Assembly (NCBI GenBank): GCA_024699125.1
Contig: JAILQE010000002.1
Coordinates: forward strand, 1 to 64,000
Length of the DNA stretch: 64,000 nt
DNA from: Candidatus Saccharimonadota bacterium
Lineage (GTDB): Bacteria > Patescibacteriota > Saccharimonadia > Saccharimonadales > Saccharimonadaceae
Reading direction: 5' to 3'
The translations under genes were made by a program, and so were the position numbers. Shown in pieces: positions 42,484-50,462 of this stretch (position 1 is its first letter; every line of letters begins with the position of its first letter). The notes beneath the pieces are model-generated. The model did not search any database. It was not told the origin of the DNA and saw only the letters and a list, made by a program, of their open reading frames with translations.

Positions 42484-43712
42484 TGTCACTTTTGATCAAA
42501 ACTCACCTTAAGCTCGCACGTATTTCGATTAAAGAAAATCGCACGCGCTCGTTCTTGACCTGCCTTGGTATTGCGATTGGCGTGGCCAGTATTATTTTGA
42601 TTTTGTCTTTGATGGGTAGTATTTCGCGCTTGGTTTCTAACCAAGTGAAAAATATTGGTGCAGACTTAATTGTGGTTCGTCCTAGCACCAACAAAGACGC
42701 AATGTCTGGAATTATTAGTGAATTGACCGCGTCTAGTTCGTACCAAAAAAGTAATTTGGCTGTAAGTGATGTGCCAGTGATTAAAGAAATTGAAAAAGTG
42801 TCGGCGGTGGCACCAATTGCACTTTCGACTCGCTCCGTTTCAACCGAAAAGAATACGATGGATTCAGTGACAGTGCTTGGCACGACAACTGATTTTAATG
42901 TGATCCAGCCACTTGCGATGCGATACGGTTCTTTTATCGACGACACTAATGAAAACAAGACCGCAGTAGTTGGTCACACTTTGGCGTTGCAACTATTCAA
43001 CACCACGAACCCAGTTGGCAAGACTTTGACGATGATGGGTAATCGCTTTATTGTAATGGGCGTGCTTTCTGAAGTGGAAGAGTCGATCAACTTTAACAAC
43101 GTAGACTTTGACAATACAATTATTGTGAATATTAAAACCTTGGAACAAATGGGCGTTTCGGAGCAGATTCAACAGATAAATATTAAGGCCGCGAATACGG
43201 ACAGTTTGGCGGAAGTTTCGAATAATATTCGCGAAAGATTGAAAGAGAAAAAATCAGGTGACGTGAATTTTACAGTGCTATATGGCGATGAGATTACTCA
43301 TCCGGCTGGTTCACTATTTACGATCGTTTCCGGAATGCTAACCTTGGTCGCAGCTATTTCTCTCGTAGTTGGCGGTATCGGCGTAATGAATATCATGTTA
43401 GTGTCCGTGGCAGAACGCACACACGAGATTGGTATTCGCAAAGCCGTGGGCGCTTCTGGCCAAAACATCCTGCTCCAATTCTTGTTTGAAGCTTTAATTC
43501 TTTCCCTGCTCGGTGGCCTTATGGGCTTGATTCTTGGTTACATTTTGGCTTTCTTTGTCTCGATTGTAACCCCATTTGCTCCATATATTAGTTTGCAAAT
43601 TTTGCTCGTGACCTTTGGCACAGCACTGCTTGTGGGTGTGATCTTTGGTATTTATCCAGCTCTTAAGGCTGCCTCTAAAAATCCGATTGAATCCCTGAAA
43701 CATTACCGCTAG
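42483..43712 (+). CDS. MacB-like ABC transporter permease (FtsX domain)
   Basis: A 409-residue permease. One N-terminal helix (about residues 23-45) is followed by a large extracytoplasmic MacB-type domain (50-270) and three C-terminal helices of the FtsX domain (GGIGVMNIMLVSVAERTHEIGIRKAVGA). The start overlaps the ATPase stop as TAATG, with AGGGAGG upstream. Together they form a MacAB-type transporter core; no MacA adaptor or outer-membrane partner is nearby, which fits a monoderm cell. Confidence 0.93.
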   Translation: MSLLIKTHLKLARISIKENRTRSFLTCLGIAIGVASIILILSLMGSISRLVSNQVKNIGADLIVVRPSTNKDAMSGIISELTASSSYQKSNLAVSDVPVIKEIEKVSAVAPIALSTRSVSTEKNTMDSVTVLGTTTDFNVIQPLAMRYGSFIDDTNENKTAVVGHTLALQLFNTTNPVGKTLTMMGNRFIVMGVLSEVEESINFNNVDFDNTIIVNIKTLEQMGVSEQIQQINIKAANTDSLAEVSNNIRERLKEKKSGDVNFTVLYGDEITHPAGSLFTIVSGMLTLVAAISLVVGGIGVMNIMLVSVAERTHEIGIRKAVGASGQNILLQFLFEALILSLLGGLMGLILGYILAFFVSIVTPFAPYISLQILLVTFGTALLVGVIFGIYPALKAASKNPIESLKHYR

Positions 43713-43727
43713 TGGTATAATCAAAAT

Positions 43728-44972
43728 ATGAATAATGCGATTTCAAAGCTGCCGCTTTATAATGGCGCAACGTTGCCTTATCATTTTGCGCAGGCCCTTG
43801 TGGCGGGCGCTAGGTACAAATTCCCTGGCAAAAAGCTTCGTGTAATTGGTGTGACTGGTACTAACGGCAAGACTACCACTTCGTTTATGATTTGGAAAAT
43901 GCTGAATACGGCTGGACACCGCACTGGGTTAATGACCACAGTGGCCTGGGGCGTTGATGAACTTGAACCAGAACTTGGCCACATGACCACGGTAGATGCT
44001 AATACCTTAAATTTACGAATTAAGAAAATTGCAGAATCTGGCGCTGAATTCTTGGTGCTTGAAGTTACTTCGCATGCAATGTCGCAGTTTAGAACGCTGG
44101 GGATTCCGGTAGAAATCGCTGTATTTACTAACCTCACACACGAGCATTTGGATTATCACAAAACCATGAAACGCTATGCTGCTGCCAAGGCAAAGTTATT
44201 TAAGAAGGCTAAATTTGGCATTATTAATGCAGACGATAAATATGCGCATTTGTTTGAAAAAGCTTCTGGTAGTTATATCACGTACGGCATAAAAAATGGA
44301 AAGAAGCGCGCTACAAACGTAAAATTGGGCGTTTCTGGCGTAAAATATTCGTGTGGTGATATATTACTCGAGACAAAAATTCCGGGCGAATTCAATGTCT
44401 ATAATTCCCTCGCGGCGGCTTTGGTGGGTGAAAAACTAGGGCTCACTCCTGAAGAAATTAGTCGCGGTATTTATGCGCTTGAATCGGTCGAGGGCCGCAT
44501 GAATGTAGTTAATGAAGGTCAAGATTTTACCGTAATCGTGGATTATGCGCATGCGCCAGATGCTCTTAATAAGGTATTTTCGTCTGTCGCCGGGCATAAA
44601 GGCCGCATTATTAGCGTCCATGGTGGTGCCGGCCGTCGTGACCCATCTACGAGGCCAATTCGGGGTGAAATTCTCGGCAAAAACTCTGATATTGTGATTA
44701 TTACCGAGGATGATTCGCGCGATGAAGACCCAGCCAAAATTGCTGAGGGCTTTGTTGAGGGCGCCAAAAAAGCTGGCAAGGTACTCGATAAAGATCTATT
44801 TGTGGAAATGGACCGCGAAAAGGCCATTGAGATGGCTTTGAAAATGGCAAAAAAAGGCGACCTCGTACTTCTCCTTGGCAAAGGCCACGAAAAAACCATC
44901 CTCCGCGCTGATGGCCCGCACGATTTTGAAGACATCAAAGTGGCGCAAAAAATCCTGCGCAAACTAAAATAA
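43728..44972 (+). CDS. murE: UDP-N-acetylmuramyl-tripeptide synthetase MurE
   Basis: A 414-residue Mur ligase that adds the third stem-peptide residue in peptidoglycan synthesis. The ATP loop GVTGTNGKTTT (about residues 41-51), the conserved Glu/His segment LEVTSHAMSQFR, TNLTHEHLDYH with the carbamylated-Lys region, and VDYAHAPDAL are present. The N-terminal domain is shorter than usual. The residue-selection motif, DNPR in meso-DAP enzymes, reads DDSR, so the amino acid used is uncertain. It is probably leaderless, and it ends flush against a convergent Mur-like gene. Confidence 0.88.
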   Translation: MNNAISKLPLYNGATLPYHFAQALVAGARYKFPGKKLRVIGVTGTNGKTTTSFMIWKMLNTAGHRTGLMTTVAWGVDELEPELGHMTTVDANTLNLRIKKIAESGAEFLVLEVTSHAMSQFRTLGIPVEIAVFTNLTHEHLDYHKTMKRYAAAKAKLFKKAKFGIINADDKYAHLFEKASGSYITYGIKNGKKRATNVKLGVSGVKYSCGDILLETKIPGEFNVYNSLAAALVGEKLGLTPEEISRGIYALESVEGRMNVVNEGQDFTVIVDYAHAPDALNKVFSSVAGHKGRIISVHGGAGRRDPSTRPIRGEILGKNSDIVIITEDDSRDEDPAKIAEGFVEGAKKAGKVLDKDLFVEMDREKAIEMALKMAKKGDLVLLLGKGHEKTILRADGPHDFEDIKVAQKILRKLK

Positions 44973-45650
44973 CTATTTGTTTTCTGGATCGTAATTAGCG
45001 ATACCATCCAAAATGGTATCGTTTTTGATTTCAAGAGCATGAGCGATGGCGGTAGCTAGTGCCATGTAATTGACAGCTGCTTCACCAGAAATAAAGGTAG
45101 CCGGGTTGATAACATCCTTTTCTACCATCAAGGTAGCTTCGCTGCCACGCTTGTAGAGTTTAGATTTAAGGGTTTTAATATCGCAGCCAGTGGTTTGGCC
45201 AAATGTAACGATCTTGGCGTCGCCTTTGACATCTTTGAGTTCTGGAAGTTTGGAATTACTAAGCGGCAAAACGGCGGTTTTTGGAGACATTTTAAGAAGG
45301 TCGGTGGCTTTCAAATCATCGGTAAGTTCGGTGGTGGCAATGACATTAATTGGCAAATCGGCAAAAACGCCATTTTGCAAAGTTTCAAGTGGAGCGGTGA
45401 TCACAACATAGTTGGCGCCTGCTTTCCAGGCGTCATTTAAGAATTTATGAAGGACTGACATCTTGAAAAACTGGTTAGACGCAAAAACTGCGACCTGCTC
45501 GCCTGCGGCGCGCAAAATTTCGTGCACGTAGTGCGAAACGGTGACTTTGCCCTCGCCGGCGATGATAATCAGCTTCATGTCTTTGGCTGGGTTGCCGTAG
45601 TAGACGCCCAGAAGCTTAGCTTTGAGTTTTGATGTTCCCTTTGGTTTCAT
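44973..45650 (-). CDS. Degraded Mur-ligase-like protein (ATP-binding domain only)
   Basis: A 225-residue protein that aligns by eye with the middle domain of the neighbouring MurE. IIIAGEGKVTVSHYVHEILRA stands where MurE has VTGTNGKTTTSFMIWKML, GANYVVITAPLETLQNGVF matches GAEFLVLEVTSHAMSQFR, and the end ALATAIAHALEIKNDTILDGI resembles the end of that domain. The ATP loop is altered, the catalytic Glu/His are lost and the C-terminal ligase domain is missing. It keeps an open frame and a promoter (TATAAT six bases upstream), so it may have a structural or regulatory role. Confidence 0.65.
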   Translation of the reverse strand: MKPKGTSKLKAKLLGVYYGNPAKDMKLIIIAGEGKVTVSHYVHEILRAAGEQVAVFASNQFFKMSVLHKFLNDAWKAGANYVVITAPLETLQNGVFADLPINVIATTELTDDLKATDLLKMSPKTAVLPLSNSKLPELKDVKGDAKIVTFGQTTGCDIKTLKSKLYKRGSEATLMVEKDVINPATFISGEAAVNYMALATAIAHALEIKNDTILDGIANYDPENK

Positions 45651-45672
45651 AAGGTAATTATACCACGGTTAG

Positions 45673-45925
45673 AGACACCCGACAGGATATACATCCTTGT
45701 CGTCTGTATAAAGCAACAAAAAAACAAGACCTAAAGGTCTTATTTTTTTCTTGCTTTGGTACACCCGTTGGCGAAGCCCGGGTGGTACACCCGACAGGAT
45801 GGCGCCTTCGCTTTGCTTCGGCTAGACGTCGTCGCTAAAGCTCCTCCGTTCGAACCTACGGTTCGCATCCTGTTCGAGTACAACAACAAAAAACAAGACC
45901 CAAAGGTCTTCTTTTTTGTTGTTGT
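45673..45925 (-). repeat. tRNA-tail module 3: two rounds of hairpin plus tRNA-Arg copies
   Basis: Read on the minus strand after the tRNA. (a) A hairpin with 21-base arms (45905-45925 with 45880-45900, one mismatch) starts at the CCA A. (b) A T-arm copy is at 45849-45860 (12 of 12). (c) A copy of the tRNA 3' end including CCA is at 45783-45800 (18 of 18). (d) An acceptor-stem mimic CACCCG/CGGGTG followed by TACCA is at 45757-45784. (e) A second 22-base hairpin (45736-45757 with 45710-45731) again starts at that CCA. (f) A minihelix copy at 45673-45703 has 14 of 14 bases matching the tRNA (45675-45688). Confidence 0.8.
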
Positions 45926-46001
45926 GGTACACCCGACAGGATTCGAACCTACGACCTTTTGCTCCGCAAGCAAACGCTCTATCCAGCTGAGCTACGGGTG
46001 C
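45925..46001 (-). tRNA. tRNA-Arg (anticodon GCG)
   Basis: A 77-nt tRNA. The acceptor stem GCACCCG/CGGGTGT begins with a G-U pair, the anticodon stem TTTGC/GCAAA encloses TTGCGGA (anticodon GCG), and the T-loop is TTCGAAT. CCA is encoded. Most bacteria read CGN with ACG, edited to inosine by TadA; GCG reads CGC and CGU only. Confidence 0.93.
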
Positions 46002-46003
46002 AT

Positions 46004-46073
46004 GTGTGGATGTAATTGAACATCCACCTAGAAATTAAATGAGCATCATCAAAAAGATGACTTTTTCATTATA
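46004..46073 (-). promoter_or_regulatory. Promoter and structured 5' leader of tRNA-Arg
   Basis: TATAAT on the minus strand is at 46068-46073. The leader of about 60 bases holds TCATC-TTTTT-GATGA and, next to the mature 5' end, GTGGATG with CATCCAC (46004-46029). This lies beside the RNase P cleavage site. Confidence 0.5.
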
Positions 46074-46126
46074 GCATATTTTTTAAAAAATAAAAGACGT
46101 GATAAAATCATGGCAAAGGAATAAAC

Positions 46127-47734
46127 ATGAGCATAAATGTAAAAGAGAAAAGTGGTCAAACTAGCGATCCTTATGGATGGGGTAGTTTTGCAGATAGCCT
46201 TGCGAATAGTTTAGGTAATTCTGTTAATGAAGTAATGAATGAAGGCGAGCCTAAACAGGTGATGCGTAGCGAACTCAAGAAGGCGATTGCTGGTATTAAG
46301 GATGGCGAGTTGACGGGTGACCAAGAGGCGAGGACCTATGATTCGCTTTGGTATGGTGCTTATGACGATAAGAACGTGAGCGAGGTGTTTGCAAAAGAAC
46401 CTACTCCGTATCAGACTATTACTGTGGAAGATTTTAAGAAGGAATTTGGCCATGCCCCGAACATTCAGTATGGTAATACTCTTTATAAAGACGAGTATAT
46501 GTGCCACATGATAAAAGGAGCTGCAGCTCGTAAGCTCTATTCTGCTGCTACTGAAAAGGACGAGTATAATCCTGACGAGATTAGAATGAACCTGTTTAAG
46601 GTGGCGAGTTTTTATGAAGATTATCCAACCGCGTTTGATTTTGTGAGAGCTAAAGATATTCCTTTTGCCAAAGTTGGTGCTACCCCAGAAGAGCAAAGAG
46701 CATTTATTAGCACAATGTATGGTGATAAGCAACTGGAGTATTTGGACCAGTTTAGAGACCTACACAAAGAAGCACACGAGCGCGTGTGTAGCGGTAGGTT
46801 CCTCCCGAAGGTTGAAAATATGGAATCTGGCGAAAAATTATATTTTGACGTTGCGACGCGGGTGATTTCGAAAGACCAAGTTGACCAGGATTATGAAGAC
46901 GATTTGTTTGAGGATGGGACATCTCAGGACGCGGTTTATATCAATGGTGGAGAGAATGTTTTTGCAGTGTTTGATGGCATGGGTGGCGTAGATGGCGATA
47001 GCCGTGTGGCCTCTCACCAGTGCGTAGAAAATCTGTCGAGATGGGCAGACGACATTGATATCACAACTGAATCTGGCAAACAGACTTTAATTAGCTCGCT
47101 TTCTAACGCGGTTACTGAGGGGGCGACTACCGCAACGATTGTGAAGGTTGTCAAAGATGAATATGGCCAGAGATTTGCACACTATGTTTCGGTGGGTGAT
47201 TCGAGGTTGTATTGTGTGCATAAAGATCATTATGTGGAAGATAGGGGTGATGGCACTTATGCTGAGTATATTGACCCATTCGTTGAACAACTTACTAAAG
47301 ACGATGATTACTCTAAAGATTTGATTCTTCAGGAAACGAGAAAACAGTTCCCTGATTGGAGTGAAGAAGATTTATTGACGCTTTACGATTGGGCTGCAGA
47401 GAAACCGATTTATCGTCAGTTAACCCGAACCGATGGCTATGAGGAAGTTAAAAAACGTATTTCCGGTATGATGTATCATGGTGTGACTAAGGGCGTTGGG
47501 GTAGGCTCCAATCATAAAGTGTCTGCTGGTAATGCTGGTGTTGTAAGGCTTGATTATGGAGATAGTTTGATCCTCTGCTCGGATGGTGTTTATGGAAGCA
47601 CCCCGAAGGAACAGCTAAGCGCAGATGAAATTTCCGAGGCAGTATATGGTAAAAGTGCCAACGATAGTTTGGAAAACTTGATGAAAAAGGCCAGGAAGTC
47701 AGACGACCGCTCTGCTATTGTGGTCAAATTCTAG
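46127..47734 (+). CDS. PPM/PP2C-type protein phosphatase domain protein
   Basis: A 535-residue protein. The first 220 residues are helical and unrecognised. The rest carries PP2C motifs: DAVYINGGENVFAVFDGMGG with the metal-binding Asp, VGDSRLYCV, LILCSDGVYG and DDRSAIVVKF. The catalytic domain contains an insert of about 70 residues between the third and fourth motifs. It would dephosphorylate Ser/Thr residues; the target is unknown, and no kinase is adjacent. AAAGGA precedes the ATG. It has no signal peptide. Confidence 0.85.
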   Translation: MSINVKEKSGQTSDPYGWGSFADSLANSLGNSVNEVMNEGEPKQVMRSELKKAIAGIKDGELTGDQEARTYDSLWYGAYDDKNVSEVFAKEPTPYQTITVEDFKKEFGHAPNIQYGNTLYKDEYMCHMIKGAAARKLYSAATEKDEYNPDEIRMNLFKVASFYEDYPTAFDFVRAKDIPFAKVGATPEEQRAFISTMYGDKQLEYLDQFRDLHKEAHERVCSGRFLPKVENMESGEKLYFDVATRVISKDQVDQDYEDDLFEDGTSQDAVYINGGENVFAVFDGMGGVDGDSRVASHQCVENLSRWADDIDITTESGKQTLISSLSNAVTEGATTATIVKVVKDEYGQRFAHYVSVGDSRLYCVHKDHYVEDRGDGTYAEYIDPFVEQLTKDDDYSKDLILQETRKQFPDWSEEDLLTLYDWAAEKPIYRQLTRTDGYEEVKKRISGMMYHGVTKGVGVGSNHKVSAGNAGVVRLDYGDSLILCSDGVYGSTPKEQLSADEISEAVYGKSANDSLENLMKKARKSDDRSAIVVKF

Positions 47735-47780
47735 CGCAATCAGTTTTACTAATAGATTAGTGCATGATAAAATAATTGGT

Positions 47781-47868
47781 GGAAGCGTGGCCGAGTGGTT
47801 GAAGGCGCACGACTCGAAATCGTGTGGGCTGCAAAGTCTCGGAGGTTCGAATCCTCTCGCTTCCGCCA
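47781..47868 (+). tRNA. tRNA-Ser (anticodon CGA)
   Basis: A type II tRNA of 88 nt. The acceptor stem is GGAAGCG/CGCTTCC, the anticodon stem CACGA/TCGTG encloses CTCGAAA (anticodon CGA at 47815-47817), the T-loop is TTCGAAT, and CCA is encoded at 47866-47868. It reads UCG. TAAAAT at 47768-47773 is the likely -10 box. Confidence 0.95.
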
Positions 47869-48010
47869 AGCTAAGCAAAGCAAGAGCTTGCTCTTGGTTT
47901 GGTTAGCTTGAAGGATGCGATAAGGATAATTATCCTCTCGCTTCCGCAGATGTGAGCAGGATGAATATCCTCTCGCTTCACGCAATTAGAAGAGCGTGGG
48001 ATTCTAATTC
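47868..48010 (+). repeat. tRNA-tail module 4: hairpin at CCA plus two minihelix copies
   Basis: An inverted repeat of 20 bases with two mismatches (47868-47887 with 47890-47909) starts at the last A of CCA. Two copies of the tRNA 3' strand follow: ATCCTCTCGCTTCCGC at 47932-47947 (16 of 16) and ATCCTCTCGCTTC at 47967-47979 (13 of 13). Each is preceded by AGGAT and a 4-base loop, so AGGAT pairs with ATCCT. A last element, GGGATTCTAATTCCC (47998-48012), resembles a T-arm. Confidence 0.8.
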
Positions 48011-48045
48011 CCTATCTTATTATGTTATTTTAAAAGGAGGTGCCC

Positions 48046-49647
48046 GTGGCAAAAAACAAATGTAAATATCTTTTCGTGACCGGTGGGGTTTTATCTGGAG
48101 TCGGCAAAGGAATTACAGCTGCCAGCATGGGTGCAATCCTTAAAGCCAAAGGTTATCATGTTACGATGCAAAAATGTGACCCGTATCTCAATGTGGATGC
48201 GGGTCTCTTAAATCCGGTGGAACACGGCGAGTGCTATGTGACGCACGATGGCGTGGAGACGGATCTTGATCTTGGCCACTACGAAAGGTTTTTGGATTTT
48301 GAAACTTCCAAATACTCCATTACACTTTCGGGCGGCATTTATAAAGAGTTGATTGAAAAAGAGCGCGCCGGTGGTTTTCATGGTAAAACTGTGCAACTGG
48401 TGCCACACTTTACTAATCTAGTAATGGAAAAGATTGAGAAGGCGAGCGCTGGATCAGATGTGCATATTGTAGAGATTGGCGGCACTGTAGGCGACTACGA
48501 AGGCTTGCCGTTTATTGAGGCGATTAGACTTTTTGCGAACAAGGTTGGTCGCCGTAATTGTTTGTATCTTTCGGTGGTATATGTGCCATTTATCAATACA
48601 AGCAAGGAACTAAAGACTAAGCCGGCCCAAAACGCACTTAAAGATTTGCGTGGCTTTGGTATTATTCCGGATATTGTATGTGTGAGAACTGAAAAGCCGT
48701 GCCCAAGGGCGATTTGTGAAAAAATTGCTGCATTCTCTGGAATTTCGGGTGATGCCGTGGTGAATTTGCCAGACATTAACTCGGTTTATGATGTGCCACT
48801 TAACATTATGAAGTCTGGCGTACTAGAGATTTTGAACGATTTTATGCACGACGAAAAGAAACCAGACATGTCGCGCTGGGTGGAGTTTTCGAAGCACCGC
48901 AACACCGAATACGATAAGACCGTGAAGGTTGGTTTGGTGGCAAAATATGTGGGCAATGATGACACCTACATTTGCGTGACCGAAGCTTTGAAGGCAGCGG
49001 CAGCTTGGAATGAAGTTAATTTGGATTTACGTTGGATCAATGCTGAAGAAGTGGCCGACGAAAAACTCGCCGAAATGGATGGTTTGGTGGTGCCAGGCGG
49101 CTTTGGCATCCGTGGTATGGAAGGCAAGATCAAGGCTGCAACTTATGCGCTAGAAAATGATAAACCATATCTTGGTCTTTGCCTTGGTTTACAGATGGCG
49201 TGTGTGGCAGCGGCTAGACGCGGCGGGCTGAAAAATGCTGGTAGCGAAGAATTCTTGCAGAGCGAAGACTATAAAAAGCCAAAAGATTTTAAGAATGTGA
49301 TTTACATTATGCCGGGCCAAGAAGGCAAAGAATCTACTGGCGGCACGATGCGTCTTGGTGATTATGATGCTAAATTGAAACGCGGCACTTTGACGCAAAA
49401 AATCTACGGCAAAGAGAAAGTTGTGGAGCGCCACCGCCATCGTTATGAGGTTAACCAAAAGTTTTTGCCAGAAATCGCTAAGGGCGGCGTGGTGGTATCT
49501 GGCACTTCGCCAGATGGCAAATTGGTAGAATTTGTGGAGGCGCCAGATTGCAAATTCTTCGTGGCAACCCAAGCTCATCCGGAATTTAAATCACATCCAC
49601 TTAATGTTCACCCGCTGTTTTACAACTTTATCAAGAGCCTGAAGTAG
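48046..49647 (+). CDS. pyrG: CTP synthase
   Basis: A 533-residue enzyme that aminates UTP to CTP using glutamine. The synthase domain starts KYLFVTGGVLSGVGKGI and contains the CDPYLNVDAG and GGTVGDYEG stretches. The glutaminase domain has GLCLGLQMA with the catalytic Cys and the His/Glu pair in AHPEF. The start is GTG at 48046, five bases after a full AAGGAGG site; an earlier in-frame GTG overlaps that site and is rejected. Length is normal. It would be needed in a cell that salvages pyrimidines. Confidence 0.97.
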   Translation: MAKNKCKYLFVTGGVLSGVGKGITAASMGAILKAKGYHVTMQKCDPYLNVDAGLLNPVEHGECYVTHDGVETDLDLGHYERFLDFETSKYSITLSGGIYKELIEKERAGGFHGKTVQLVPHFTNLVMEKIEKASAGSDVHIVEIGGTVGDYEGLPFIEAIRLFANKVGRRNCLYLSVVYVPFINTSKELKTKPAQNALKDLRGFGIIPDIVCVRTEKPCPRAICEKIAAFSGISGDAVVNLPDINSVYDVPLNIMKSGVLEILNDFMHDEKKPDMSRWVEFSKHRNTEYDKTVKVGLVAKYVGNDDTYICVTEALKAAAAWNEVNLDLRWINAEEVADEKLAEMDGLVVPGGFGIRGMEGKIKAATYALENDKPYLGLCLGLQMACVAAARRGGLKNAGSEEFLQSEDYKKPKDFKNVIYIMPGQEGKESTGGTMRLGDYDAKLKRGTLTQKIYGKEKVVERHRHRYEVNQKFLPEIAKGGVVVSGTSPDGKLVEFVEAPDCKFFVATQAHPEFKSHPLNVHPLFYNFIKSLK

Positions 49648-49664
49648 GCTTTTTGGCTGGGGGG

Positions 49665-49694
49665 TTGACTTTTTGATGCGGGGGAAGGTACAAT
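49665..49694 (+). promoter_or_regulatory. Promoter of the secreted protein gene at 49731
   Basis: TTGACT (49665-49670) and TACAAT (49689-49694) are 18 bp apart, upstream of an AAGGA site. Confidence 0.65.
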
Positions 49695-49730
49695 TTAAGC
49701 ATAAAGGTCATACAATAATAAGGAAAAAAT

Positions 49731-50423
49731 ATGAAAAAAAGTTTTAAGGCCGGGCTATGTGCTGGTCTTTTGGCGTTGCCACTATTCGCCGGCGTCGGAA
49801 ACGTTTTCGCAGAGGGGGTATCGTCTAGTACTGACGTAAAGCTTGGTGAACTCCAAGACATAATTTATGATGTAGATATTCTTTGGGACGATATGACGTT
49901 CGACTGGGTTTTTTACGAAAGTATTGGTGAGTATACTTTTAAACCGAGGACTAGTTGTAAGGCTTATTCCAAAAATGTTGACATAGCAGGTTTAGCAGCC
50001 GATCAGGATCGTTTGTATTCTGATGCGAGCTGTACTACGCTAGTAGTTGGCTTTGCTTCTGGTGATCCTAGCATCGTGATCCCGGATACCGTCTACGTCA
50101 AAGATGTGAGCGGTTCGATTGTTGTCAGGGATAATAGTAGGGCTGGTAGGCTCAAGGCCGAGGTTTCATTTACCCCATCAACGAATTACTCCTGGGCTGA
50201 TGGTGATTTCTATGCTAGGTGTCCTTATATCAATTATGGTTATTGCATGGACCCTGGTATGGGTTCGTTGGGCATCAGTGAGCTCGAACCATTCGATGCA
50301 CTTTACTTTGGCACTTTGAATCTTCACGCGGGCAGTACCCCAAATCACGAATTAGTTCCTGGTGATACTATCGGTACTGTAACTATAGAAATTACGCAAG
50401 CGAGCTATTACCCAGCCCCGTAA
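49731..50423 (+). CDS. Secreted protein of unknown function
   Basis: A 230-residue protein with a clear signal peptide (residues 1-27, ending GVGNVFA). The mature part is acidic and beta-rich, with four cysteines (RTSCKAYS, ASCTTLV, ARCPYINYGYC) that could pair. The pattern resembles small immunoglobulin-like surface proteins, but no family is recognised. It precedes a membrane-anchored protein with similar style, and the two may be partners. AAGGA lies before the ATG. Confidence 0.7.
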   Translation: MKKSFKAGLCAGLLALPLFAGVGNVFAEGVSSSTDVKLGELQDIIYDVDILWDDMTFDWVFYESIGEYTFKPRTSCKAYSKNVDIAGLAADQDRLYSDASCTTLVVGFASGDPSIVIPDTVYVKDVSGSIVVRDNSRAGRLKAEVSFTPSTNYSWADGDFYARCPYINYGYCMDPGMGSLGISELEPFDALYFGTLNLHAGSTPNHELVPGDTIGTVTIEITQASYYPAP

Positions 50424-50426
50424 TTG

Positions 50427-50455
50427 TGGACATTTCTAGATACAGTATTTATAAT
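50427..50455 (+). promoter_or_regulatory. Promoter of the anchored protein gene at 50463
   Basis: TGGACA (50427-50432) and TATAAT (50450-50455) are 17 bp apart. The -10 box ends seven bases before the ATG, so the mRNA is probably leaderless. Confidence 0.7.
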
Positions 50456-50462
50456 TACTGCA

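Noticed and set aside
47985-48012. A further tRNA gene suggested by the T-arm-like GGGATTCTAATTCCC
   Set aside because: No acceptor, D or anticodon arms can be built around it, so it is treated as part of the tail module.
48034-48045. Upstream GTG start of pyrG at 48040
   Set aside because: That GTG overlaps the last base of the AAGGAGG ribosome-binding site. The GTG at 48046 has correct spacing.
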